Source: Spodoptera frugiperda (Eukaryota > Arthropoda > Insecta > Lepidoptera > Noctuidae). From it: 64,000 nt of DNA. A model generated the notes under the pieces. The model had not been told where the DNA came from. It saw nothing but the letters and a program-made list of their open reading frames with translations, and ran no database searches. The DNA is taken from positions 12,745,788-12,809,787 of the forward strand of contig NC_064217.1 in assembly GCF_023101765.2 (NCBI RefSeq), given 5' to 3'. Both the position numbers and the translations under genes were made by a program. Below are positions 32,286 through 43,776 of this stretch, piece by piece (the stretch's first letter is position 1; each line of letters opens with the position of its first letter).

Positions 32286-33152
32286 TTATTTTCCGACGAA
32301 GGGTATAATTTTACAAAAATGGTGAAGATCGAAACCACCACCATTATTATCGCAGCTATTGCCAAGATCAAAATTGGTCGTCTCAGTAATTGCAATGAAC
32401 ATCGTTCTTCCGTCCAATGCCCTACCGTGGTACTCGTCGTATGCTTTTAATGCATCTGCTTTGCTTTGGTAAGCAATTACTGCAGTGCCCAAGGATCTTC
32501 CACTTTCATCATAATGAACTACTGCACTTATAAAACTGTCAAATTCTGAAAACAGCTCTTTCAGGTCAGAATCGGTGATTTTATTATCCAAATTTAAGAT
32601 ATACAATTTGGTAACATCTACTGTTTGTATATCTTTTCCAGCTGGTTCGCCGCCACAACAGTTATGTTCATCACTTGTTACGTCGTTTTGGAAGTTGGGA
32701 TTCTCAAAACTTACTTCCATTGGTCTCTCATCTAATGATCTCCCATTATATTCGTTATAAGCATTCAATGCATCGGCATACCTTTCAAAACTTATTTCAG
32801 CAGTTCTTGTGGACCTTTGAGTAGTGTCATAATTCATCTTAATTGCCTTAATAGTGCCAAATTCGGAAAACAGTTCCAGAATGTCGAAACCTGAGGCTCT
32901 TGCATCTAAATTCGAGATCAATAGTTTAGTATGACCGGCTGCGACACATTCTGATAGCAAAGCATTTACATGCTTTTTAATAAGTCCATTGCGTCTTGGG
33001 ATTCTTGCTGATTTACAAATATCTCCACGTTGTTTTCCTCGTAGAATGGTCCTCACAACTCCACTATCAGCTTTGCCACGGCCACCACCAGGTATCTTAG
33101 ACGTATTGAATTTACGCCCAGCACCGCGACCCATTGAAATTTGGTTGACCAT
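32286..33152 (-). CDS. Two-RRM Aly/REF-like protein, type A copy 5
   Basis: 288 residues with the HNCCGGEP linker insert of copy 3. The reading frame is intact with both RRMs complete. The module carries two DNA transposons, but neither touches this gene, its stem-loop or the 1.3 kb upstream. Confidence 0.85.
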   Translation of the reverse strand: MVNQISMGRGAGRKFNTSKIPGGGRGKADSGVVRTILRGKQRGDICKSARIPRRNGLIKKHVNALLSECVAAGHTKLLISNLDARASGFDILELFSEFGTIKAIKMNYDTTQRSTRTAEISFERYADALNAYNEYNGRSLDERPMEVSFENPNFQNDVTSDEHNCCGGEPAGKDIQTVDVTKLYILNLDNKITDSDLKELFSEFDSFISAVVHYDESGRSLGTAVIAYQSKADALKAYDEYHGRALDGRTMFIAITETTNFDLGNSCDNNGGGFDLHHFCKIIPFVGK

Positions 33153-33597
33153 CTTGATATTTGGATGAAGTAGATTATTTCGTACACACGAGAATGACCG
33201 ATCACTGAAGGACGACTGTTCGTGTCAACGTCGAGTCAAACACTGACTACAGATATCTGAATCCTGCCGCTACTGCCGACTTAGATAAAGACAATCGTTG
33301 GAGTGGGGGGAGGTTCCCGTTATACCGAGCGAGACAGATTCAATGGCGGTGAACTACCGTGGGAACTCGGGCAAAGGTTCAATTGTTTTATGTCTATCGA
33401 TACCATTGTTTTAATTGTTTATTAAAAAATATTTAATTTTTAATATAATTTACTTTTAAGCATCTTCCTTCAGACTTCATTTCAAAAATATTCTTTCTGT
33501 CTTATAAAAAATACATGTATGTATGTAATCAATCATCTATACAAAAAAAAAACTTATTATCTTCTTAGTCGCTATTGTCTTCATTATCTTCGTCAGG

Positions 33598-34235
33598 TTA
33601 ATTTAAAGTATCGTGAATTTCAGAGCTACATGGAAGGTCTCTATATTCGCCATGGAATCTCTTAGGTATAGTTCCATTTTCACAAAGATTTATGAGATCT
33701 TTATATTTGACAACTGAAATTGATATTCTGCAGTCCTATAACAGTTTTAAGATATCCATATCTACCACGGTTTCGTTGTTAGTTTCTTCTTATTTTTTTT
33801 TTATCGGTAGTTATTTCCCTTTCCTTTTCCTTTCTCTGAGGTCTTTTCCTGTAAACTCATAGTGCATGTTTCTGCCGTATAAAACTTGATAAATATTAGA
33901 TCTTTTTATGTTTTTTAATATAAAGGTCCCATCTCAGATAACTTAATATCGAATGTTTTTGTTTGCCGATTGACTAAAGTTTAATAACTCAGAATAGTCC
34001 AATACAATAACATTGTAAGGTCTAATAACATTATTAGGTGTTTGCGAGCTGACTCAAAATACGTAAGCCTTTGTGATGGACTACATACAATAAATGTTTG
34101 CACTTCCCTTTCGATAACTGCGTGAACAGTATCGACAGGCATGTATGGAAACCTTATATTTTGATGTATTTTAAATCTTTCGTATGTAGCTTTCTTTTCT
34201 ATATCATGTGCCTTCAGTTGTTCTCTTTCTTTTAA
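33598..34235 (-). pseudogene. Decayed transposase-like gene (A5)
   Basis: Same relic, very close to the A3 copy. Confidence 0.4.
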
Positions 34236-34554
34236 CTAGTCATTGATTCCATCTTTATTATTTTCTGGATTTCATTCTTTGTTTTATTGTTCTTCCTTAG
34301 TGATTAGATAGATAGTTTTGGATAGGTTCCTTAGTCAATATATGAATATAATTTTGAAACATTTTTTATCGGTCCAGGCTTTTAACTGTTTTGTTTTTTT
34401 ATTGCTCAAGGGTTTAACTAAGACTGACTTAATTTAATGTTATCTATTAATAAAACTACTTATTATAAAATACCCTCGGTGTAGTGATCGTGGATTTGGT
34501 AAAAAAAATATTCGGTTTTAATTTTTCCTTCGTATCACTGGAGAACTCGTCAAT

Positions 34555-34764
34555 ATGGACAGCGCAAGGGAAGAGTTTTTCACTTACTTCCTGACTACAT
34601 TGTGATTAACGTACAACGGTCCCATTGTGCGAGCGGAGTCCGAGCAGCTTGAAGATGATGTTCAAGTTGCCGTTGACTCCGATGCCCAGACCGTGATAGT
34701 CCAGACACTAGACAAGGTAGAGGATTGTGAGAACAGTCCTTCCACATATTCGCCCATACATTGA
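34555..34764 (+). pseudogene. Acidic-gene relic with stop at codon 17 (A5)
   Basis: Same TGA; several coding changes downstream (EQLEDDVQVAVDSDAQ) but no frameshift. Confidence 0.75.
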
Positions 34765-35121
34765 ACCTCAATTCATCATCCAAATATTATAATACTCACC
34801 TCTTACATTGAAAATATTAAACGAGTATTGCACGAACAATAGAGGGTTAATGCTTTGTTAGCGTGGGATATAAGACCTGTATGTTATCAGTAAGTAGATA
34901 ACAAAAATGTAGACAATCAATCACCGCTCGGCTTTGAGTTTGACAATGATAAGGAAAAATAATCAAAGACAAAAGAAAAATGTGTTATTTTTTAATGGGA
35001 CGACCACGAAAACTCTGAAGATCACTGTGCTCCGAATAAAACGTGTCTTGTCGATCTTTCTTGTTATTTATCTGAATTCCATTGCTCTCGCATCTAAACT
35101 TCTTCTTTTATATGCGTTATA

Positions 35122-36443
35122 CTACTCTGTCAAGAAAGTAGCGGGAAAAGATCAATAATACACAAACCGTTTGTTATTCAGTCAAATTTATTTTATCACC
35201 TTCAAAATATGATCCTTTAGAAACGATACACTTACGCCAACGAATAATCCAATCATTGAAACATTTTTTAAACGCTGTTTCCGGAATTGAGGTCAGTTCT
35301 CGCCGCGAATTCTCATTTATGTCTTCTACCGATTGAAAACGGGTGCCACGAAGTGGTAATTTGAGTTTAGGAAAAAGAAAAAAGTCGGCTGGAGCCATAT
35401 CTGGTGAATATGGTGGTTGCTCGATGGTATTTGTTGAGTGTTTGGTTAAAAATTCGTTCACAATGATGGCCTTGTGCGAAGGTGCATTATCATGGTGCAA
35501 AATCCAAGAATTTTCTTTCCACAAATCTGGCCCTTATCGTCGGATTATCTCTCTTTAACGCCGCATAACACTCAAATAATATTCCTTATTTACCGTTTGA
35601 CCTTCCGGCAAGAATTCCGAGTGCACAACACCGCGATAGTCAAAGAAAATAGTCAACATGACTTTGACTTTTGAACGACTTTGGCGTGGTTTTTTCGGTT
35701 TCGGTTCAGTTGGAAGGCGCCACTCCGAAGCTTGTTGACTAGTTTGCATGTCAAACTCATAAACCCACGTCTCGTCACCAGTAACAATGCGTTTCATGAA
35801 TGTTGGGTCGGAATTTACTCGTTCTAGCATGTCCTCAGCGACTCTCATGCGATTGAGTTTTTGGAAAAAATTCAGGTCTTTTGGGACTAGCCGAGCGGCA
35901 ACATGTTTCATACCCAAATTATTAGTTAAAATGGTACGAATCGACTCGTGAGATACAGAAAGTTCGGTGGCTATCTCTCTCAAAGTTGAATGAGGATTTT
36001 CAGTCACTATTTCCTTCACTTTTGCGATGTTAACTTCAGTTGCAGACGTTGATGGCCTACCAGAGCGAGGCAAATCTTCTATCACATCTCGACCGCTTTT
36101 GAACGCTTTGTACCACTTATAAGCACGAGTTTTTGATAAAGTCGATTCACCGTTAGCCTTCTGTAACATTTATAGTGACTCCGAACACGAAATTCCATTG
36201 GCAATGCAAAATTTAAGACAAACTCTTTGTTCGATGTTTTTGTCCATTATGAAATTAGCAATACACACTTAATATGATATAACTAAAAATAGCACTGTAT
36301 TTAATGTAAACAACAGATGCAACTCAAACTCCGCGCCAAAATGGAAAACAGTTGTGCCAATCTAACAACAACAAAAAAAAACAAAAATTTCAATTTGGAA
36401 CCATAAATAAATAATCCATTCCCGATACTTTTCTGACTGAATG
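35122..36443 (-). mobile_element. mariner transposon
   Basis: 1,322 bp flanked by TA (35,120-35,121 and 36,444-36,445), inserted into the third-class RRM relic. The ends form imperfect inverted repeats of about 26 bp (CTCTGTCAAGAAAGTAGCGGG against CATTCAGTCAGAAAAGTATCGGG). Confidence 0.92.
35174..36247 (-). pseudogene. mariner transposase with three in-frame stops
   Basis: 357 codons from ATG at 36,245-36,247. Helix-turn-helix region (TLREIATELSVSHESIRTIL), WVPK-like ARLVPKDLN, catalytic TGDETWVYEFD and HHDNAPSH, and YSPDMAPADFF, which gives the mariner D,D34D arrangement. TAA stops interrupt the frame just upstream of 36,169 (after CSESL) and twice at 35,535-35,557 around REIIRR. All three are substitutions, not frameshifts, so the copy is dead. 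Confidence 0.9.
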
Positions 36444-36445
36444 TA

Positions 36446-36830
36446 TGCCTTTAATGCATCGGCATTTCTTTCAAAGATTATTTCAGCAGTTCTTGTGGAC
36501 CTTTGTGTTCACTCCTACAATAGTGCCAAATTCTGAAAAGTTGGGATTTGTTGCTGGTATCATAACCGGTCCAATGCCTCCACCATAGTAGCTGCCTCCA
36601 CTTGTTTTTTTATATATGTACACTTCTAATTGTACCATTGGCTGAGAACAGCTCTTGTTTACCTAATCCGGAAAAGTGGTCTTCCAGATTTTGCCAAAAA
36701 TATAATTATATCAAGAACATTGTATATCGGACGATGTTCAATGGATTTGATATATCACCACGGGGTGTTCCTCGTATGCTCCCCATAACTCAATTATTTG
36801 TTTTACATAATAATGACCGATCACCGATAG
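36446..36830 (-). pseudogene. Decayed third-class RRM gene, split by mariner (A5)
   Basis: Main part of the relic; its 3' end lies on the other side of the mariner at about 35,070-35,121. Confidence 0.65.
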
Positions 36831-36911
36831 ACGACAGTTCGTGGTTCTGGCAATAAATTAAATACTCAGGAAGTAAGGAGTGCACTCTATTTTCATACAG
36901 TACAGGTAAGT

Positions 36912-37330
36912 ATGGCATCGCCGATTAGAGCGAGACGGAAATACTCGATCGTGATTGGTGGTTATCCTTTTTACATTTGTGTTAGGCCACCCGCTACTTG
37001 TGATACCGTAGAGCAGTACCTAAGCGACGCAGGCGCATTACTACGGACGATTGTACTGTACCAGTAATTCAAGATATCAATATGGATATTGTTTCCGACG
37101 ATTATATTATTGATATGCTTGTACTGGCGTACGAGTACCTCATAGCGGAGTCAGACGATGAGGACGACGAAGAAGTTGCGCCAGCGGCGGCGCCGGCGGG
37201 ATGACGGATTTCTCCGAAAGATATTCCCGGTAACCTCAGCCTCGAAGATTTTCGAGATGCTACATATGTTGCTAATGACGGTGGGCAGTTTGGCTTCAGG
37301 GCCGGACTATCAACCGACCAGTAAATAGCG
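36912..37330 (+). CDS. Plus-strand small-ORF cassette, A5
   Basis: The usual first ATG is lost: a short insertion (TTTCATACAG) replaces it, so the first frame can only start at the next Met (36,912-37,067, 51 residues). Acidic frame 37,082-37,204, basic frame to about 37,328. Confidence 0.35.
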
Positions 37331-37357
37331 AGAACATCACATCGATTTCTCAAAAAA

Positions 37358-37373
37358 GGCCCTTTTCAGGGCC
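37358..37373 (+). promoter_or_regulatory. Canonical histone-type stem-loop after cassette A5
   Basis: GGCCCTTTTCAGGGCC; 3' flank ACCTAAA as after A4 and A6. Confidence 0.75.
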
Positions 37374-37591
37374 ACCTAAACATTTTAGACAGTTTCTTTT
37401 TAACAAATCGTCAAAAAACGTAACCTTCTAACTTTAACACCACGAAATAGGTATTTTGGAAGATAATTGTAATAAAAATAGAATACGCTACGATTTCACC
37501 AACACAAAATATCTAATATGATGTATGAGTAAACATTCCGTTAGATAGTATATGTCGAATTGTGTATCTACTTATCAAAACTTTAAAAAAT

Positions 37592-37750
37592 ATGGAAATC
37601 CAACCAAGGAGACGACGTGCGCGTTCCTGATGACGGGTTTAAGCGTTACGTGATCTACGTCACCGTGGGTGCGTGGCCTATATGACCTACCGCACGTACG
37701 CAACACTACGTTTTGGGTGCGACGGTGGCTACAAGCCAATCAACATATAA
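37592..37750. other. Conserved 160-bp block, copy 7
   Basis: B3 copy; right end altered (CAACATATAA). Confidence 0.58.
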
Positions 37751-38252
37751 ATTTCTAGTTTTATTAATGTTAATATTATTACTTTATTTACCATATATAC
37801 ATATATGGCACTTACATTTATAACAACTAAGCTGTCGAGAGTTTTATTAACATAATCCTTCGAGGCTTTTAAGAATTCAAAATTTTTAACGTTTCTTTCG
37901 AAGCTAGGAAGGGGTGCCTCAAGGACGTCTAAAGTCGACAATAGAGGAATATAATCATTGGTATCGTTCCAATTTATCCTTCATATTTCATATTTCAAAT
38001 TTAGCTCATATTTGTTTTAAGTGCTAAATGAAATTAATCTTGCACTCATTTGCTTATTTTAAAACTTGCTAGTAACTTATATTTTGTCCTTATCTTTCCC
38101 ATGCATCCAGGTATGTCGTATGCTTATGCATCGATTTTCCTATCAAAATTAATCTCAGCATCATTGAATTTCTTCTAATCTATTTTTTTTAAGTAATAAA
38201 AGATACTAGAAAGTATCTATTAAAATATTGTGATCCAAATTGTTAACTTGAC

Positions 38253-38305
38253 CGGACGGTGTGGCCGCGGTGGCGACTGAGACCCCTCAGCGGCCACGTC
38301 GTCCG
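38253..38305. other. GC-rich hairpin, B3
   Basis: Same hairpin with one change in the loop side. Confidence 0.6.
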
Positions 38306-38478
38306 ATCTGTGAAAAAGGCGCACAAAGCCTAGTGCGCCTTCGATCCGATCGCTTTAAGGTTCATCTTATATCCTTAGTAATACATATTATAAATGGAAA
38401 AAATGTTAATCTTAGGTATAGGGGAGTTAGGGTTACGTTTTTTGACTATCCGTTAAATAGAAACTGTCATATAATTGT

Positions 38479-38494
38479 AGTCCTGAAAAGGACT
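38479..38494 (-). promoter_or_regulatory. Histone-type 3' stem-loop, RRM B3
   Basis: Same type B stem, 70 nt after the stop. Confidence 0.75.
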
Positions 38495-38563
38495 TTTTGT
38501 TCTGATAAATTGGTGCAATCACAGTTGAATAGGCGGAAAGAATGTAACCACCTATGATTGCCT

Positions 38564-39412
38564 TCAAAGCTGCCAACTATTCCACCAACGTCGACTGCGC
38601 CACGTAACTTGAGAAGTTTGGTGAACATCGTAGCCGCCGCATTGATAGCCTCCGCTTTCACCAACACCGAAGTTGGGAATTTCAGGGGCAGTATATGTTA
38701 GGAACATCGTCTTTCCTGCCAATGTTTTCCCGTGGAATGCGTCGTATGCTTTTAACGCATCGATTTGCCTATCAAAAATAACTTCGGCCGTACACGTGGA
38801 TCTTCCACTATCATCATAAATTATCCCTGCACTAACAAAACTGTCGAATATGGAGAACAGTTCTTGCACGTTGCAATCGGAGACTTGGACATTCAGATTT
38901 GTCACGGTTAATTTGGTGGTACTGGTTGATCTTTCTGTCATAGCCGGTTCACTGCCTCCACAGTAGTGGCTGCCTTCACTTGTTTCTTTTATAGTTGCAA
39001 GTTGTATATGCATTGTTCTTCCATCTAATACTTTTCCATTATATTCGTCGCATGCTTTTAATGCGTCGGCTTCTCTTTCATACACTACCTCAGCAGTTCC
39101 TATGGATCTACCATTACTGTAACACATAACTACACTTGTGGTTTTGCCAAATGCTGAGAACAGCTCTTGGATATCTAATCCGGATATGTGATCGTCCAGA
39201 TTTGATATCAAAATTTTAGCAGGGCCGGATGACGGGGCAATTTTCTGATCTTGTCCATTCAGTTTCGATGGATTTGATATGTCCTCACAGGGTCTTCCTT
39301 GTAGCATGCTCTCCATAACTCCATCGTTTGTTTCTTCACAGCTACCACTAGGCACTCTAGACGAATTGAATTTACATCCTGCGCCGGCACCCATTTCTAT
39401 TTGGTTGACCAT
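38564..39412 (-). CDS. Two-RRM Aly/REF-like protein, type B copy 3
   Basis: 282 residues. It carries ACDEYNGKVLD in RRM1, shared with B4, where B1, B2 and B5 have ACSEYNGKALD. The rest matches the family. Intact, divergent from the acidic gene at 40,165. Confidence 0.85.
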   Translation of the reverse strand: MVNQIEMGAGAGCKFNSSRVPSGSCEETNDGVMESMLQGRPCEDISNPSKLNGQDQKIAPSSGPAKILISNLDDHISGLDIQELFSAFGKTTSVVMCYSNGRSIGTAEVVYEREADALKACDEYNGKVLDGRTMHIQLATIKETSEGSHYCGGSEPAMTERSTSTTKLTVTNLNVQVSDCNVQELFSIFDSFVSAGIIYDDSGRSTCTAEVIFDRQIDALKAYDAFHGKTLAGKTMFLTYTAPEIPNFGVGESGGYQCGGYDVHQTSQVTWRSRRWWNSWQL

Positions 39413-39847
39413 CTTGATATCTTGCAATATTGTATTTGTTCGTACAACTATGATTGACCAGTGAGAGACGACTGTTCGAGTCAACGTCAAGTCAAATACT
39501 AACTACTGGACACCGGAGTCTTGGCTTGCTGACTTTGAAGAAGATAAATGTTGGAGTGGGAATTTTCTCGGTATTCCGATAACACTGGAACGAGTCGGGT
39601 TCAGTGGTTACGAATTAGGTACCGTGGGATTTTAATTGGTTGCTTAAAATAAACAAGGTTTGAAAGTTCGCGGAACGATACAATGGCGTACTTAGGCCTT
39701 TGTCTACATTTTTGTTATCTAGTTACTGATAATGATCCGGTCTTATATCCCACGTGTCGGTAACAAGGCGTTGCTTCTATCTAGCTGCTCTTGCAGTCAC
39801 TGGGAAGGTATATGTTGTTAATAATATAATGATGATGAAATTAAAAC

Positions 39848-39938
39848 GACCATAACTATCATTAGATGGTTTGCGGTAATCCTCAGGCATCCATCGCTGG
39901 CATTAATAATGAAATAAATTACTTATCACCGGCATAGG
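39848..39938 (-). pseudogene. Inverted fragment of acidic-gene C-terminus (B3)
   Basis: Same fragment, interrupted by a small rearrangement at about 39,900 that duplicates the neighbouring AATAAATTACTT motif. Confidence 0.58.
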
Positions 39939-40114
39939 CGCATTAATTAAAATTGAAAAAAATTACTTAATCATGTTATTAAATTAGAGTTAATCATGTT
40001 GTTAATTAAGCTAAATTAAAAGAAATGAGTTAATCACATCGTTATAAATTTCCTTTGTATCTATTATTACAACTGCACCACTAATCACCGTCCCTAATGA
40101 TTCTTTATTTGGCA

Positions 40115-40124
40115 TATAAAAAGG
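40115..40124 (+). promoter_or_regulatory. TATA box of acidic gene copy 3
   Basis: Identical TATAAAAAGG, 40 bp before the ATG. Confidence 0.7.
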
Positions 40125-40164
40125 GTTCTGATTTTTTTTACTTATAACCTCTTAAGTCGTCACC

Positions 40165-40530
40165 ATGGAAATAGCACGGGAAGATTATTATATTTACTTC
40201 TTAAGTACGGTTGGAATAACTTATAATGGACCTGGCAGACAGGAAGGAGAGAACAGTGAAGAATTAATGGATACCAGTGACATCGAGGAGGATTGCGACG
40301 AGAGCATGAGTGAAGATGACAGCAATGACGATGAGGATAAAGAAAATTATAATGATGATGCAATGGAAGAAGATACCGACACCGATGACGAGACGATAAT
40401 AATCGATACATTAGATGACGAAGAGGACCGTGAAAACAATCGCCCTGCTGATTCGCCCTTGACCGTGATGATGCCGTCCCGCCATTGGCAGCCTGGAGAT
40501 TACCTGAAACCATCTAATAGGCAGTTCTGA
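40165..40530 (+). CDS. Small acidic protein, copy 3
   Basis: 121 residues: one codon (T24) is deleted and the acidic region has a TLDDEE variant in place of DEDDEE. The C-terminal MMPSRHW has Ser for Tyr. Frame intact, TATA box at 40,115, AATAAA at 40,540. Confidence 0.77.
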   Translation: MEIAREDYYIYFLSTVGITYNGPGRQEGENSEELMDTSDIEEDCDESMSEDDSNDDEDKENYNDDAMEEDTDTDDETIIIDTLDDEEDRENNRPADSPLTVMMPSRHWQPGDYLKPSNRQF

Positions 40531-40933
40531 TTTTGTATTAATAAAATGTTTTTAAAATACTCTTTCTATAATTTCTAAAATCTTTTTTGAACCGAACGCC
40601 GATATATTTTATTTGCTTGAAAGATTAACATCTTAGTTTTAATTTTTAAAAACGTTTATAACAAATAGATAGGTAGTTAGTTATTAGAAGTTAAGTTATG
40701 TTTGTAAACTTAAACAGGAATAAAGGCTGATTTTAGGATTTTATTTTATTTTACTTCATAGCGGAGTCCGATGATGATTTCTCCGTAAGATACTCCTGTT
40801 AACCTCGGCCTCGAAGTTTTTCGAGATGCTACATATGTTGCATATGACGGTGGGCAGTTTGGCTTCAGGGCCAGACACCTAACCATAACCACCCAGCGAT
40901 TAGCGAGAACATCACATCGATTTCTTAAAAAAA

Positions 40934-40949
40934 GGCCCTTTTCGGGGCC
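40934..40949 (+). promoter_or_regulatory. Histone-type stem-loop at B3/A6 border
   Basis: GGCCCTTTTCGGGGCC, the U-G closing variant. It is kept although the small-ORF half upstream is mostly deleted here. Confidence 0.7.
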
Positions 40950-41136
40950 ACAAAAACATTCTAAACAGTTTCTATTCAACGGTTCGTCAAAAAACGTAAC
41001 CCCCTAACTTTAACACCACGAAAGAGGTGTTTTGGAATAAAATGGTAATAAAAATAGAATACGCTATGATTTCACCAACACAAAATATCTAATATGATGT
41101 CGAATTATGTATCTACTTATGAAAACTCAAAAAAAT

Positions 41137-41298
41137 ATGGAAATCCAACCAAGGAGACGACGTGCGCGTTCCTGACGACGGGTTTAAGCGTTACGTGATC
41201 TACGTCACCGTGGGTGCGTGGCCTATATGACCTACCGCACGTACGCAACACTACGTTTTGGGTGCGACGGTGGCTACAAGTCAGTCAACGTGTCAAAT
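41137..41298. other. Conserved 160-bp block, copy 8
   Basis: A6 copy, full length. Confidence 0.6.
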
Positions 41299-42349
41299 TA
41301 TTTTTTATTAATATTAATATTATTACTTTTCAAATTCAAATTCAAGCGCTTACATTTATAATAACTAAGCTGTCGAGAGTTTTATTAACATAATCCTTAG
41401 AGGCATTTAAGAATTCAAAATGTTTCACGTTTCGGCGACCGTCTACGAACATTAGACTTGAGTGCATGTCATTTTTGCAAGCTAAGGACCAACCTAAGCT
41501 ACCATAAGGACGTCTGAAGTCGACAATGGAGGAATAAAATGATTAGGATTGTCCAATTTATCCTTCAAATTTCCTTTCTTTGCTATATATTCCAAATTTA
41601 GTTTATATTTGTCTTAAGTGCTAAATGAATTTAATCTTGCACTCATTTGCTTATTTTAAAACTTGCTAGTAACTTAGAGTGTATTAACCGTAGTCAGCGC
41701 GTAAGTTCGTTACAAATACCAAAATTAAATCATATATTTTGTGCTTATCTTTCCTATGCACTACATAGGTAGGTATGTCGTATGCTTAAGCATACGCCAA
41801 TCACCGCTCGAGTTTTGAGTTTGATAAAGATAAGGGAAAAATCAAAACGAAAAGGAAATGTGTTATTTGGGACCTGCTGGTATTTGCCCATACATTCCAT
41901 GGTAATCGTAGGCCTACGCATGGATATTCCTATCAAAATTAATCTCAATATCATTGAATCTGTTTCTAATATGAAAAGAAAAAAGAAAGAAAAACAGTTT
42001 ATTTGCACTGTTACAAAATAATGCATGCAAAACAGGGTATCATTTGAAAGTATTTACTTTCAAAATAAGGAATATGGCACAAAAAGGCCAGCACTCAGCT
42101 AAAATACCACGCTGATTTAGCCAGTAGTATACAAATCAAAAATCATAATAATTCTACCACTGTGAAGCTGTACAGTGTTGAGAAAAAAAAATGAAATGAA
42201 AATAATTATAATAGTCGTATCTGCCAATGGTCTCATAGCCAAAGAGCCTCGATCAACACCTGAGTAGACTAATGTTAGATGGTAGGGCCAAGGGCCTTAC
42301 GGGTTAACGTTTTTGACTATCTGTTAAATAGAAACTGTTATATAATTGT

Positions 42350-42365
42350 AGCCCTGAAAAGGGCT
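42350..42365 (-). promoter_or_regulatory. Histone-type 3' stem-loop, RRM A6
   Basis: Same 16 nt and 80-nt spacing. Confidence 0.75.
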
Positions 42366-42444
42366 TTTGTTCTGAAATATCGATGCGGTCAGGCTCAATT
42401 CGACTAGCCAGCGTTGTTCGAGACACCAGCAACCGTCGATATTG

Positions 42445-43293
42445 TTATTTTCCGACGAAGGGTATAATTTTACAAAAATGGTGAAGATCGAAACCACCAC
42501 CATTATTATCGCAGCTATTGCCAAGATCAAAATTGGTCGTCTCAGTAATTGCAATGAACATCGTTCTTCCGTCCAATGCCCTACCGTGGTACTCGTCGTA
42601 TGCTTTTAATGCATCTGCTCTGCTTTGGTAAGCAATTACTGCAGTGCCCAAGGATCTTCCACTTTCATCATAATGAACTACTGCACTTATAAAACTGTCA
42701 AATTCTGAAAACAGCTCTTTCAGGTCAGAATCGGTGATTTTATTATCCAAATTTAAGATATACAATTTGGTAACATCTCTATCTACTGTTTGTATATCTT
42801 TTCCAGCTTCATCACTGGTTACGTCGTTTTGTAAGTTGGGATTCTCAAAGCTTACTTCCATTGGTCTCTCATCGAATGATCTCCCATTATATTCGTTATA
42901 AGCATTCAATGCATCGGCATACCTTTCAAAACTTATTTCAGCGGTTCTTGTGGACCTTTGAGTAGTGTCATAATTCATCTTAATTGCCTTAATAGTGCCA
43001 AATTCGGAAAACAGTTCCAGAATGTCGAAACCTGAGGCTCTTGCATCTAAATTCGAGATCAATAGTTTAGTATGACCGGCTGCGACACATTCTGATAGCA
43101 AAGCATTTACATGCTTTTTGATAAGTCCATTGCGTCTTGGGATTCTTGCTGATTTACAAATATCTCCACGTTGTTTTCCTCGTAGAATGGTCCTCACAAC
43201 TCCACTATCAGCTTTGCCACAGCCACCACCAGGTATCTTAGACGTATTGAATTTACGCCCAGCACCGCGACCCATTGAAATTTGGTTGACCAT
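42445..43293 (-). CDS. Two-RRM Aly/REF-like protein, type A copy 6
   Basis: 282 residues, combining the RD addition of copy 4 with the FENPN form of copies 3 and 5. This mosaic suggests sequence exchange between copies. Frame and both RRMs are intact; the stem-loop lies 80 nt past the stop. Confidence 0.85.
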   Translation of the reverse strand: MVNQISMGRGAGRKFNTSKIPGGGCGKADSGVVRTILRGKQRGDICKSARIPRRNGLIKKHVNALLSECVAAGHTKLLISNLDARASGFDILELFSEFGTIKAIKMNYDTTQRSTRTAEISFERYADALNAYNEYNGRSFDERPMEVSFENPNLQNDVTSDEAGKDIQTVDRDVTKLYILNLDNKITDSDLKELFSEFDSFISAVVHYDESGRSLGTAVIAYQSRADALKAYDEYHGRALDGRTMFIAITETTNFDLGNSCDNNGGGFDLHHFCKIIPFVGK

Positions 43294-43776
43294 CTTGATA
43301 TTTGGATGAAGTAGATTATTTCGTACACACGAGAATGACCGATCACTGAAGGACGACTGTTCGTGTCAACGTCGAGTCAAACACTGACTACAGATATCTG
43401 AATCCTGACTTGCCGACTTAGATAAAGACAATCGTTGGAGTGGGGGGAGGTTCCCGTTATACCGAGCGAGACAGGTTCAATGGCGGTGAACTACCGTGGG
43501 AACTCAGGGCAAAGTTTCAATTGTTTTTATGTCTATCGATACCATTGTTTTAATTGTTTATTAAAAAATATTTAATTTTTAATATAATTTACTTTATGGC
43601 AGTCTTTTAGAAATTAGTTTGCGCTTATTTTACTTTTAAGCATCTTCCTTCAGACTTGATTTCAAAAATATTCTTTCCGTCTTATAAAAAATACATGTAT
43701 GAATGTAATCAATCATCTATACAAAAAAATACTTATTATCTTTTTAGTCGCTATTGTCTTCATTCTCTTCGTCGGG

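Larger units (their letters stand above)
30085..37174. repeat. Module A5
   Basis: A module enlarged by a TA MITE (30,954-31,359) and a mariner (35,122-36,443). Removing both gives about 5.4 kb, the usual A size. 31,360-32,190 has RRM-like scraps (about 31,520-31,750) and spacer, no gene. Confidence 0.85.
37175..40770. repeat. Module B3
   Basis: B module whose right end is changed: after the acidic gene, unrelated AT-rich DNA (about 40,590-40,750) replaces the usual small-ORF 3' half and the GC-rich cut motif is lost, so the border with A6 is approximate. Confidence 0.8.
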
